DNA of 18,595 nt from Spirochaetota bacterium (lineage in GTDB: Bacteria; Spirochaetota; B62-G9; DRHN01). Of this stretch, positions 7,193 to 15,212 are shown in pieces (the first letter of the stretch is position 1; the number at the start of each line of letters is the position of its first letter). Under the pieces are notes generated by a model that was not told the origin of the DNA, made no database searches, and saw only the letters and a program-made list of their open reading frames with translations. The position numbers and the translations under genes were made by a program. The stretch covers positions 1 to 18,595 of the forward strand of contig JAGLSF010000006.1 in NCBI GenBank assembly GCA_023136305.1, read 5' to 3'.

Positions 7193-8599
7193 ATGAGAAT
7201 ATTTAGATGGTTTGTGCTGATTCTACTACTCAGTGTACCGTTCTCTTGGGCCGGTGCTGAAACGCTCAGAGTGGCCCAGATCGATAACACCTCACTCCTC
7301 ATCAATCAACGCATTGGGGTTTATGTGAGTGTAACCGGGATGGGTGGTAAGCCGGTCAAGGGACTAAAGAGGGAAGACTTTGCACTTTTCGAGTCTGCCG
7401 ATGGTCAGAGGTTGAGCAGAGAGATTATCGAGCTCCGGGAAGGTGCAAACGTCACACAGGGTGTCACCTTTCTCCTCGTTATCGATAATTCGGGAAGTAT
7501 GTACTGGAATGCAGACGGCAGGATTAAGAATTCCGATGATCCCGAGGTGTGGCGCATTACCAGTGCAAAACGGGCAGTCTCAGACCTCCTGAAGGAGATA
7601 CGAAATCCCAAAGACCGGATAGGCCTGGTGTCCTTCAATATGAGGATGGATGCAGTCGTGCTGCCGACTGACGACAAGGTCACGGTCGAAAGGGCGCTCC
7701 TTCAGGTCACAAAACCACCGGAAGAAGAGGCCTACACCGAGCTCTATGAGACCCTCTATCAGTCCATAGAGAAGATGGGTGCGTACGGAGGGAGAAAGGT
7801 AATCATACTTCTTTCTGATGGTGTGGATTTTCCCATGGAAGATAATCCCCATTTCCCTGAAAGGTTTGGTATTGACGGTGTTATTGAGAGTGCTCAAAGA
7901 GAGGGTATATCGATCTTCACCATCGGTTTGAGCAAAAAGGCGGACAACAACAATCTGAACCGTATTTCAGGTGCAACGGGAGGGGTGCACTTTTCCACAT
8001 ACAGTCCTGAAGACATCGCCCGGCTATACTCTCTCATACGTGATCAGATACTGAACGAGTATCTTTTGATCTACACTGCTGGAATGAGTCCTGCAGACAG
8101 GAAGCTTGTAAGTGTTGAGTATCAACCCGTATCGGGTGAACGACTCCTTCGGTCGGAGCGTTACTACTTTTCCGATTCCCTTTTCGGGTTTCCCCAACCT
8201 GCCTATCAGTGGCTTGCCTTCACCATCGTGCCGGTTGTTGCGGCCCTCCTCTGGATCCTATCACTCATCGGTCTCGAGGGGAAGAAGGAGACGCCGACAC
8301 TCGACGTGTATCAGGGAAAGGGCAGGGGCAAGCGGGTTCAGACAATGGCCATACCTCCACGGAGACGCTCGGTCACTATCGGGGCCGACAGTGCGGATGA
8401 TGTGACCATAACGGGTGATCGGAAGGTAGCGAAGACCATGGTGCAGATCGAGCAGAAGGACGGCGTGTACCGGGTTGCCTCGAGAGGCGGTACGGTTCTG
8501 GTGAACAACCGTCAGGTGCGTACAAAGGTGCTCAGGTCGGGTGATGTAATCAGGGTCGGCGACACCACCGTCGTATTCGACGGCGGCATAAAAAAATAG
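7193..8599 (+). CDS. Secreted/anchored von Willebrand A (VWA) protein with cytoplasmic C-terminal FHA-like domain
   Basis: A 468-residue protein. Residues 1-22 form a signal peptide ending AGA-E. A vWA domain follows (about 90-290) with a complete metal-ion-dependent adhesion site: Asp98, Ser100, Ser102 (DNSGS), Thr182 and Asp209 (LLSDG). One transmembrane helix at about 340-361 (WLAFTIVPVVAALLWILSL) precedes a cytoplasmic FHA-like domain (about 385-468, VLRSGDVIRVGD strand clear). In that domain IGA replaces the usual Gly-Arg and AKTM replaces SRKH, so classical phosphothreonine binding is unlikely. ATG 7193 follows GGAGGGGAG and lies 13 bases after the previous stop; a longer frame from 7094 has no ribosome site and would bury the signal peptide. 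Predicted topology is vWA outside, FHA inside, mirroring the kinase. It probably binds an envelope ligand and relays or organises the signalling complex. Confidence 0.9.
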   Translation: MRIFRWFVLILLLSVPFSWAGAETLRVAQIDNTSLLINQRIGVYVSVTGMGGKPVKGLKREDFALFESADGQRLSREIIELREGANVTQGVTFLLVIDNSGSMYWNADGRIKNSDDPEVWRITSAKRAVSDLLKEIRNPKDRIGLVSFNMRMDAVVLPTDDKVTVERALLQVTKPPEEEAYTELYETLYQSIEKMGAYGGRKVIILLSDGVDFPMEDNPHFPERFGIDGVIESAQREGISIFTIGLSKKADNNNLNRISGATGGVHFSTYSPEDIARLYSLIRDQILNEYLLIYTAGMSPADRKLVSVEYQPVSGERLLRSERYYFSDSLFGFPQPAYQWLAFTIVPVVAALLWILSLIGLEGKKETPTLDVYQGKGRGKRVQTMAIPPRRRSVTIGADSADDVTITGDRKVAKTMVQIEQKDGVYRVASRGGTVLVNNRQVRTKVLRSGDVIRVGDTTVVFDGGIKK

Positions 8600-8629
8600 C
8601 AGCTAAAAATATTTTCCCATTATTTTGGG

Positions 8630-9520
8630 CTATTCGGAACCTTCAGGCTCATCCACTCTGACACTGCTTGCCTTCTCCTTCAGAGAACTGCTGAATGAAA
8701 AAGCCGGCACATACATCTCGGGTTTTGCCGCAATGGTGATCTCCTCACCGGTGGCGGGATGTCTTCCCACACGTGCTTTCTGTGCTGGATGGAGACGAAG
8801 TTGCATCTTCCCGAGCTTGCCCAGAGGGACTTTTTCTCCAAGCAGCACCCCTGTTTCGATAAGGGAAAGGTAGTCATCGAGAAGCTGTTTCGTTTCCTTC
8901 TGGGTCAGACCGTTCTTCGCGGCCAGATAACCGATCATGGACCTCATGGTGAACTGATCGGGTATGGCTTCACCTGCACTGCTGAGTGTTCTGTTGATCT
9001 TGACAAATCCGTTGGTGAGAAAAATGGTCGCTTCCCTGATACGGTTGTCCTGCTCTGCGGGGCTTACCTCATCACCACAGAGGGCGATCTTCAGGAGCGG
9101 CGAGCTTTTCTTGATCGGTCCGTCAAGGAACTCGATGCCCCGGTCAAGGGCTATTTCCCCGGATACCACCGCATCACTCTTTTGAGCTATGTCGGGCACG
9201 TCCATACGAAGGCCGATGCTGGCATATTCAGCCCACCGCCTGCCCCCTTCGGGAGAACTATCGATTTCGGGTACCCCGATCGAGACGAGAGAACCCGAAT
9301 AGGTGAGCATGAGTACTGCCCTCTGCGCTTCCCGCGCCACCGAATCAACCTCCTTCATATGAAGGAGGCTCAACTGCTCTAGGAACATCTCACGCTTCTC
9401 GAGCCAGGTTCTGGCAATACGTTCAAGGGATTCCTCTGAATCGGGCAATCCCGATGTTTTGGTGACCTCCCGTATGTGGTTCTTGATTGCATCCGGTATC
9501 TGTTCAAAATGTGTTCCCAT
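8630..9520 (-). CDS. Fusion of an uncharacterised domain (paralogue of the 176-residue protein) with an HU/IHF-like DNA-binding domain
   Basis: A 296-residue protein in two parts. Residues 1 to about 185 repeat the motif order of the protein at 2587-3117 (KTSGLP, WLEKR, LTYSGSLV, SIGLR-DVPD, LLKIA). Residues about 192-282 match the bacterial HU/IHF fold: two N-terminal helices (GLTQKETKQLLDDYLSLIE), the EKVPLGKLGKMQLR strand in place of the usual GFG, and the beta-arm GRHPATGEEITI (252-263) with the DNA-intercalating proline at 255. HU proteins are normally about 90 residues and stand alone. A GAAGGGAG ribosome site (9528-9535) sits seven bases before the ATG. It is convergent with the vWA gene (30-base gap) and follows the methyltransferase gene by 59 bases. 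HU-like binding is likely; the role of the N-terminal domain is unknown. Confidence 0.88.
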   Translation of the reverse strand: MGTHFEQIPDAIKNHIREVTKTSGLPDSEESLERIARTWLEKREMFLEQLSLLHMKEVDSVAREAQRAVLMLTYSGSLVSIGVPEIDSSPEGGRRWAEYASIGLRMDVPDIAQKSDAVVSGEIALDRGIEFLDGPIKKSSPLLKIALCGDEVSPAEQDNRIREATIFLTNGFVKINRTLSSAGEAIPDQFTMRSMIGYLAAKNGLTQKETKQLLDDYLSLIETGVLLGEKVPLGKLGKMQLRLHPAQKARVGRHPATGEEITIAAKPEMYVPAFSFSSSLKEKASSVRVDEPEGSE

Positions 9521-9579
9521 TATATAGCTCCCTTCATGTCAATTGTACTACAGGTTCGGGTTGAAAACACGATTTAACG

Positions 9580-10359
9580 CTACCTCTTTCTGCCAATGCA
9601 GATCATACGGTTGTTCATGCACCCGTAATCGCCGTCGAGACGATGCGGGCTGAAATCGGTGTGAACCTCGATGTCCGACAAACCGGCGCGTTCAAATAGT
9701 CTCTTCAGTGAAGAGGGCCTGTAAAAACGGATTGAATAGGTTTGGTCCCTGAGCAGTCCCCGCTCCTTACTGAGTACGATCTCCCGTGCATTAACGCGAT
9801 TCCGCAGCAGCTCGCGCAGGCGGCAGACGATAATATCCTCACCGATCTCATGCCATGCACAGGGGTTGAAGGTCTCACGCATACAGCTCCCGTCCACGAC
9901 ATCGATGAGCAGGAGGCCACCGGTACAGAGCAGACGCCGGGACTCCAGCAGAATACGCAGATCCCAACCTGTTTCCTTTCCATATCCCAGTGAATTACCC
10001 ATGATGATCACATCATCGAATGAACCGGAGGGAAGCCCCGTATGCCGGGCGTCAGCCCTGACACAATCCATCATTATCTCCTGTTTTCGGGCCTGCTCTT
10101 TCGCACGGTCGACAAGGAAGGGTGAATAATCGAGGAGGGTGCAGTCGGTGATCCCGCGCCTGTACAGCTCCATGCTGTGGCGGCCATGTCCACCGCAGAG
10201 ATCAAGCACACGATGACCGGGCTGCAGATCGAGTAGCCTGCAGACGAGATCAACTTCTGCACGGGTTATATCAGGATCGCAGACCGAACGGGCATCGGTA
10301 ATGAGGTAGATATCATCGAAAAGGGTCCTCCACCAGTCAGGTTCAACCTCTATACTCAT
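9580..10359 (-). CDS. Class I SAM-dependent methyltransferase
   Basis: A 259-residue Rossmann-fold methyltransferase. Motif I is VLDLCGGHGRHS (residues 51-62), the acidic cofactor residue is in LLDYSP, and SFDDVIIMGNSLGY followed by GGLLLIDVVDG are the expected post-motif strands. The C-terminal part, about 100 residues, ends in a Cys/Arg-rich strand and probably forms the substrate lid. No signal peptide or membrane segment is present. Its ATG overlaps the stop of the ATP-grasp gene by four bases (ATGA), so the two are translationally coupled and probably act on the same pathway. The fold is firm. The methyl acceptor is unknown; a small molecule or peptide is more likely than DNA, since no target-recognition domain is visible. 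Confidence 0.88.
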   Translation of the reverse strand: MSIEVEPDWWRTLFDDIYLITDARSVCDPDITRAEVDLVCRLLDLQPGHRVLDLCGGHGRHSMELYRRGITDCTLLDYSPFLVDRAKEQARKQEIMMDCVRADARHTGLPSGSFDDVIIMGNSLGYGKETGWDLRILLESRRLLCTGGLLLIDVVDGSCMRETFNPCAWHEIGEDIIVCRLRELLRNRVNAREIVLSKERGLLRDQTYSIRFYRPSSLKRLFERAGLSDIEVHTDFSPHRLDGDYGCMNNRMICIGRKR

Positions 10360-11771
10360 CCCGATTTTCCAGTGCCCTCTTCACCCTTCATTGTGGTGGA
10401 GAGAAAATTGAACAGGCCATCAGAGGCGATGATCGCCGGGCCTCCCTCCCAGGGCTGTGCCCTCGCAATCTCCAGCTCCTCGTCCTCAATGTGTATGAGA
10501 TCGTCCAGCTCGGCAGAACGCCACATGCGTTCAAGCAGCATGCAGTCTTTCCATAGTGCGGAACAGTAGCTTGTCAGTGCAGCTATCTGTCCCTCGGTGA
10601 GCACCCTCGGGCGAAGAGCAATCTTGATTGGACCGAGGAGATAGGTAAAACTGTGTTCCATGGCCATTTTTTTCTGCAACTCCACGATGGGCAATACCTG
10701 TTCACAGGACATGCCCATGATTGCATCGTTTATCCGCCCTATCGCGTCGCCCGGGTTGCTGTCCCCGTGTAGAACCGCAAGCGGCTGTACCCCTCCGCCG
10801 CTCCCCACATTGGTCGGCACGCCTCCGTAGCGGCCAAGAAAGCCCATCAGCCCGTCGGACCCCACGAGACAGCGGAAATCCGTCTGATAACTTCGAAGCT
10901 CAATGCATTCCCCTGCAGTGTCGAGGGTGGGCATATCCTCTGCCCATAGTTCGAGCGGTATTTTTTCCTGAAGGATGTAATCACCAGCTTGCAGTGCAAG
11001 GTCTATCGCCTCATCGGCCCTCTTATATACACCGCCGACCTTGACTCCCTTGCCCGAGTAACCGCGTTCGGGTTTGAGAACGAGCTGGTCCCAGTTCTTT
11101 CGTGTCCACTCAATGAGGTCAGCTATACGCTCTTCCTTCGGGCCCTGCGTGCTTCTGGGATAGAACTGCCGTGTCCAGGGTGTGCGGCTTACGATCTCGT
11201 CGTGGAAATGTACGCCGAGAGGACCGGTAATGATTTCAAAGGTGCTCTTGACATTGATGGGTTCCGTACCCCGCGGGTTGATGACCCGGTTCTCGCGGAC
11301 TGCCTGGAGTACGGGTTCGAGCCCATGCTTCCTGTGAAGATTGAGGAGCACATCGGTGTTGAAATCCATGAAGAGAAGAGAGACCCTCTCGCCCTTCCTG
11401 CACACCTCCCCATGGTAGAGCTCGAGTTCCTGAGGTGCCATGAGCTCTCCCCTGAGCCCCTTCAGGCTGTTCAGCCACTCTGCGAGGTTCCTGTTCTCGG
11501 TGACGATGTCAAGCGTCTCTTCCTCAGCCACTACGGCGATGAGATTGCGGTCATGCTCGCCGCGCAGCTGATGTGCCTGTTCGAGCATGCTGAGGAAACC
11601 CTGAATCGGAAAGAGCTTCGGGTGGTCGAAATCGAGCGGAACGTCGATGGCTCTGACCCGGTTCAGCTCTTCCCAGACGGCTTTGCCGATGAGCTGTGTG
11701 ATACGTTGATAGTCCCACCCTCCCGGGCTTCCCAAATTCCACTCGGAGTGGTATCCCAGGAACTCATGCAC
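10356..11771 (-). CDS. ATP-grasp-like ligase, probably of the circularly permuted type
   Basis: About 471 residues. The clearest signature is LVLKPERGYSGKGVKVGG (Lys233), the ATP-binding loop of ATP-grasp ligases, followed by DYILQEKIPLE and, near the end, a metal-binding-like segment. An upstream region with NPRGTEPINVKSTFEIIT resembles the linker seen in glutathionylspermidine-synthase and DUF404/407-like (circularly permuted) ATP-grasp proteins. Such enzymes join a carboxylate to an amine through an acyl phosphate. The GTG at 11771 was chosen because AGGAGGA (11784-11778) sits six bases upstream; an ATG at 11801 would add ten residues without a ribosome site. It overlaps the end of the peptidase gene by eight bases and the methyltransferase start by four. 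Superfamily is likely; the products joined are unknown. Confidence 0.78.
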   Translation of the reverse strand: MHEFLGYHSEWNLGSPGGWDYQRITQLIGKAVWEELNRVRAIDVPLDFDHPKLFPIQGFLSMLEQAHQLRGEHDRNLIAVVAEEETLDIVTENRNLAEWLNSLKGLRGELMAPQELELYHGEVCRKGERVSLLFMDFNTDVLLNLHRKHGLEPVLQAVRENRVINPRGTEPINVKSTFEIITGPLGVHFHDEIVSRTPWTRQFYPRSTQGPKEERIADLIEWTRKNWDQLVLKPERGYSGKGVKVGGVYKRADEAIDLALQAGDYILQEKIPLELWAEDMPTLDTAGECIELRSYQTDFRCLVGSDGLMGFLGRYGGVPTNVGSGGGVQPLAVLHGDSNPGDAIGRINDAIMGMSCEQVLPIVELQKKMAMEHSFTYLLGPIKIALRPRVLTEGQIAALTSYCSALWKDCMLLERMWRSAELDDLIHIEDEELEIARAQPWEGGPAIIASDGLFNFLSTTMKGEEGTGKSG

Positions 11772-13518
11772 GGTAAGTCCTCCTGTGAAGGCCACGGTCA
11801 TTGTGGGGCCCTGAATCCGCGCCGTCGCCCAGCGTGAGATGCTTCAGTTTTAACCTGATCAGAGAGAAGGGCAGTTCTCCGCTTTCGAGCAGCAGTCGAT
11901 GAAAACTGCCATTCGTGAGCAGTGTATCACAACTCTTGCGGAGATTCAATATTTCGTGGGACCCCAGGCTGTAACAGAGCTGATAGCCTGGGTTCAGGCG
12001 AAACCGTTTTATCTGAGTTGCCGCTTCCTGTGCACTGAAACCCGATGATTCGAGCAACCTCTGTGATTCCCCCATGTTCATCAATCCGGCAGTCAACCCC
12101 ACGTCTGCAAGACAGCGGGCAGCACGCCAGAGATTTCGTTTGTGAAACACGAGCCTCTCGAAAGGACCTTTCACATAGCCGGTCTCGATGAGCAGCGATT
12201 CAGCATACGTCGCCCATCCTTCATAAAAGAGGGGCGACTCGATCTGCCGTCTTACGGGATTTGCAATATTCCGCCGGGTATGATCGAGAAGATGGTGGCC
12301 AGGGAAGGTCTCATGTGCGGTGAGAAAGCGGTACTCGCGATGAAGCCGATCGCGAAGCCTTCCACTACCGGCTGCATCGGACAGGTACGTGGTGATGTAA
12401 AAGAGACTCTCTTCCCGCGGATCACTGCTGAATGCCGCACTGAAGGAGGCCGATCCGCGAACGGATTGAAGATAGCGTGGTGTCTGAAGGATACGGAGCG
12501 GTGCGTCGACCCCGCTCCCGCTGAAACCCTGAGATTTAAAGTATTCACGAAGTCTTCTGTTCTCCTCCCTGTACAGTTCAAGGGTTTCCCTTTTATGGAG
12601 CTCACCGGGTCTGTATGAGCTGTATAGCTCGAGCCAGCTGTTGCCCGAGCCGATCTGCCCCTCTATCTCCCTGAGTAAACGCAGGTTCTCATCCCACTGA
12701 GCCCGGGCAATTTGCAACACCTCTGAGATATCCCTGCTGACCTGAAAATGATCCCGGAGCGTCCTTTCGAGTAGTGCATCGGGGGCAGAAAGGTTTTCAA
12801 TGGAAGGATGTGTGTCCTTCAGATATGTGCGCAAAGTGGTGAGCGCGTCTGCGGCCCGTCCTGCAGCTTCGATGAGACTGTTATGTTCAGTGTACGCGGC
12901 AGCAATTTCGCCAAGATAGCCCCTGCAATCCTCAACCATTTCGAGGGCGCCACGATGATAGGGCTCCGGCACCCTTCTGAGGTTCCGTACCGCCTGCGCA
13001 AAGAGGCCTGGAAGTGCCTCCAGCCGTTCACGGGCCCTCTCTATCGCTTCCCGCGCAGTGGAGGCGGGCTTATGCAGGGCATGATCAATGCCGATGAATC
13101 CGATCTTCAGGTAGAGGAGCGGATTGTGCATCCATGCCCTGTTTTTCTCGAATTCGATGAGCAGTGCGGACATGCTCGATTGCAGGAGAAGGAGATCGAT
13201 GTAGTCCTCGAGAGTGTCCGGGGACAACCTGTGATTTCCCTTGCGGCCGATCTTCCGAAAAACAGGATTTTTACGCAGGAAGTCGATGTCTCTGCTGTAT
13301 GCTTTCAGCCTTTCTATGCAATCGTTGATCGATCCTTCATCTATGCTGTCCAGGCGCTCGTAGAACCCGCATGCCTCTTCGGCACGCGGCATAAAATGGA
13401 ACTCATCACTCGCGCACATGACAGGGAACATACTGGCGAGATAGGAAAAATAGGCCTTACCAAGTGTCTGAATGCGCTTGTGGATGTGCTGTGCATCTCC
13501 TTCCATAGTGCCAATCAT
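11764..13518 (-). CDS. DUF885-family zinc peptidase
   Basis: A 584-residue protein of the DUF885 family, predicted metallopeptidases. The zinc site HETFPGHH (402-409, His402, Glu403, His408) is followed by YEGWATYAE with Glu433, the pattern of this family, whose members are thought to resemble M32-type carboxypeptidases. The N-terminal 350 residues are mostly helical. No signal peptide is visible, so it should act in the cytoplasm, although many relatives are secreted lipoproteins. The ATG at 13518 follows AGGTGAG by nine bases; a second ATG four codons on is possible. It is the first gene of a minus-strand run with the ATP-grasp ligase and the methyltransferase. It may hydrolyse the product or supply the substrate of the ligase. 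Enzyme class is well supported, substrate is not. Confidence 0.9.
   Translation of the reverse strand: MIGTMEGDAQHIHKRIQTLGKAYFSYLASMFPVMCASDEFHFMPRAEEACGFYERLDSIDEGSINDCIERLKAYSRDIDFLRKNPVFRKIGRKGNHRLSPDTLEDYIDLLLLQSSMSALLIEFEKNRAWMHNPLLYLKIGFIGIDHALHKPASTAREAIERARERLEALPGLFAQAVRNLRRVPEPYHRGALEMVEDCRGYLGEIAAAYTEHNSLIEAAGRAADALTTLRTYLKDTHPSIENLSAPDALLERTLRDHFQVSRDISEVLQIARAQWDENLRLLREIEGQIGSGNSWLELYSSYRPGELHKRETLELYREENRRLREYFKSQGFSGSGVDAPLRILQTPRYLQSVRGSASFSAAFSSDPREESLFYITTYLSDAAGSGRLRDRLHREYRFLTAHETFPGHHLLDHTRRNIANPVRRQIESPLFYEGWATYAESLLIETGYVKGPFERLVFHKRNLWRAARCLADVGLTAGLMNMGESQRLLESSGFSAQEAATQIKRFRLNPGYQLCYSLGSHEILNLRKSCDTLLTNGSFHRLLLESGELPFSLIRLKLKHLTLGDGADSGPHNDRGLHRRTYRA
11778..11784 (-). 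promoter_or_regulatory. Ribosome binding site deciding the ATP-grasp start
   Basis: AGGAGGA on the minus strand, six bases before the GTG at 11771 and inside the 3' end of the peptidase gene. It outranks the ATG at 11801, which has no such site, and implies translational coupling. Confidence 0.7.
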
Positions 13519-13567
13519 TGTATTGAGCTCACCTCACTATTTCAAGGATTTCTCCGGCTCTCCTCTG

Positions 13568-13596
13568 TTGCCTATTCCTGCTCCGTCCTGTATCAT
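13568..13596 (+). promoter_or_regulatory. Predicted sigma70-like promoter of the fumarase gene
   Basis: TTGCCT (13568-13573) and TATCAT (13591-13596) are 17 bases apart in the 122-base divergent gap between the peptidase and fumarase genes. Transcription would start near 13603. A clear promoter for the peptidase on the other strand was not found. Confidence 0.45.
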
Positions 13597-13640
13597 AGAA
13601 AGAGAAAGGCATCATCCTTTACAGAGGAGGGTCATTCTCA

Positions 13641-15038
13641 ATGGCCGATCAGAAATTCAGGATAGAATCCGATTCCATGGGTGAAATGAAGGTTCCGAAG
13701 GGGGCATATTGGGGGGCCCAGACACAGCGGGCCGTCGAAAACTTTCCCATCAGCGGTATTCGCTTCAACAGGAGTTTCATAGGGGCCCTCGGCATGCTGA
13801 AGATGGCTGCTGCACGGGCAAATGTTACTTTGGGACTCCTGGACAGCAGAATCGGGGATACCATAGAGAAGGCGGCCCGCGAGGTCATGGAAGGTCGCTT
13901 TGACGATCAGTTCGTTGTCGATATATTTCAGACCGGCTCCGGTACGTCAACCAATATGAATGCGAATGAAGTCATAGCAAGCCGCTCGAACGAGCTGCTC
14001 GGCGGAGAGGTCGGCAGCAGGGAACCCGTTCACCCCAATGATCATGTGAACATGGGGCAGTCGAGCAATGACGTCATACCAAGCTGTATACATCTTGCCG
14101 CCCTGAAGGGGATCACGAATGATCTTGTGCCCGCACTGGAAGAGCTGCGGAATGAACTGCAGGCCAAGGCACACCAATTCGATGATATCGTCAAGATCGG
14201 CCGCACCCATCTTCAGGATGCAACCCCCCTGCGTCTCGGACAGGAATTCAGCGGATACGAAAGTATGGCGAAACATAGTATCCGTCGTGTCCGCTCAACA
14301 GTGAAAAGCCTCTCCGAACTGGCCATTGGCGGCACCGCTGTGGGAACGGGCATAAACACCCATCCCGAATTTGCGGCCGCCCTCATCACGGAGCTGAACA
14401 GAGAAACTTCCTTAGGTTTCAGAGAGGCTTCAAACCACTTTGAGGCGCAGGGAGCGAAGGATGCTATCGTTGAGGCAAGCGCCTCCCTGAGAACGGTTGC
14501 GGTGAGTATGATGAAGATCTCGAACGACATTCGGTGGCTTGGCTCCGGGCCCCGCTGCGGTATCGGTGAGCTTATACTGCCCGCAGTTCAACCCGGGTCG
14601 TCAATCATGCCCGGAAAGGTAAATCCCGTCATTGCGGAGTCGCTCTGCCAGGTTGCGGCCCAGGTTATAGGGAATGATGCTGCGATTGCCCTGTGCGGTC
14701 TTTCGGGCAATTTCGAGCTCAATGTAATGATGCCAGTGATGGCACATAACCTGCTCCAGTCCATTCACATTCTCTCGACTGGCGTGCGGAACTTCGCCCG
14801 GCGGTGCATCAGAGATCTACAGGCCGATAAGCAGAGGATTGAGGCGCTGATCGAGCAGAGTCTTGCCCTGTGCACCTCATTGAGTCCCCTTATCGGCTAT
14901 GATGCGGCGAGTAAAATTGCCAAGGAGGCTTATGAGTCTGGGAAAACAATCAGGGAGGTTGCGGCCCAACGGCATGTACTGCCCGGGGACAGGCTTGACG
15001 AAGTGCTCGATCCTCGCAGTATGACTGAGTCGAAGTAG
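13641..15038 (+). CDS. fumC: Class II fumarate hydratase
   Basis: A 465-residue iron-independent fumarase that interconverts fumarate and L-malate in the cytoplasm (tricarboxylic acid cycle or its reductive branch). The superfamily signature SSIMPGKVNP starts at the catalytic-loop Ser320, close to Ser318 of the E. coli enzyme. His190 in GRTHLQDATP matches the catalytic His188, and His131 in HPNDHVNMGQSSND fits the second-site histidine. Length matches the usual 460-470 residues. Aspartase shares the fold and signature, but the SSND and THLQDATP context and the length fit FumC better. ATG 13641 is preceded by GAGGAGG. The gene has its own promoter and is followed by a strong hairpin terminator 139 bases after the stop. 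Confidence 0.93.
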   Translation: MADQKFRIESDSMGEMKVPKGAYWGAQTQRAVENFPISGIRFNRSFIGALGMLKMAAARANVTLGLLDSRIGDTIEKAAREVMEGRFDDQFVVDIFQTGSGTSTNMNANEVIASRSNELLGGEVGSREPVHPNDHVNMGQSSNDVIPSCIHLAALKGITNDLVPALEELRNELQAKAHQFDDIVKIGRTHLQDATPLRLGQEFSGYESMAKHSIRRVRSTVKSLSELAIGGTAVGTGINTHPEFAAALITELNRETSLGFREASNHFEAQGAKDAIVEASASLRTVAVSMMKISNDIRWLGSGPRCGIGELILPAVQPGSSIMPGKVNPVIAESLCQVAAQVIGNDAAIALCGLSGNFELNVMMPVMAHNLLQSIHILSTGVRNFARRCIRDLQADKQRIEALIEQSLALCTSLSPLIGYDAASKIAKEAYESGKTIREVAAQRHVLPGDRLDEVLDPRSMTESK

Positions 15039-15176
15039 CCTCAGAAGGGGTCTCCTGGTGTACGCATCGGGTCCGTGTAACTGAGGGGATAAGAATTAAA
15101 AAAAATGTTAATGAAATTCGAAAATGCCCGATAAAAGATAGTGGATGCATTATGGCTAGTGACCATAGGGCAGTAA

Positions 15177-15212
15177 AAAGAGGCAGCACTCCGCGTGCTG
15201 CCTCTTTATTTT
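15177..15212. terminator. Strong intrinsic terminator
   Basis: AAAGAGGCAGCAC (15177-15189) and GTGCTGCCTCTTT (15195-15207) form a perfect 13-bp stem with a five-base loop, followed by TTTATTTT and preceded by an A-run, so it could stop transcription from either side. It ends the fumarase transcript. It also lies 62 bases before the next gene's start with no evident promoter between, so an attenuation role is possible. Confidence 0.9.

Noticed and set aside
2231..8599. A type VI secretion regulatory set (FHA, kinase, phosphatase)
   Set aside because: No secretion genes, no PP2C phosphatase and no Tss proteins are present in the window; the resemblance is limited to FHA plus kinase.
8600..8629. 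Inverted repeats in the 30-base gap between the convergent vWA and HU-fusion genes (AAAATA/TATTTT, CCCA/TGGG)
   Set aside because: Stems are short or interrupted and there is no clean T-run, so a bidirectional terminator is not supported.
9519..9542. TTGACA and TATAAT on the minus strand just before the HU-fusion gene
   Set aside because: They are only 12 bases apart and the TATAAT overlaps the start codon, so they cannot form a normal promoter for this gene.
10989..11837. A 282-codon plus-strand open frame opposite the ATP-grasp gene
   Set aside because: No family motif, no ribosome site, and fully antisense to a gene with a clear ATP-binding motif and start signal.
12808..13665. A 285-codon plus-strand open frame opposite the DUF885 peptidase gene
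   Set aside because: It has no recognisable motif and runs antisense to a gene with a full zinc site and good start. The frame is a by-product of the codon bias of the real gene.
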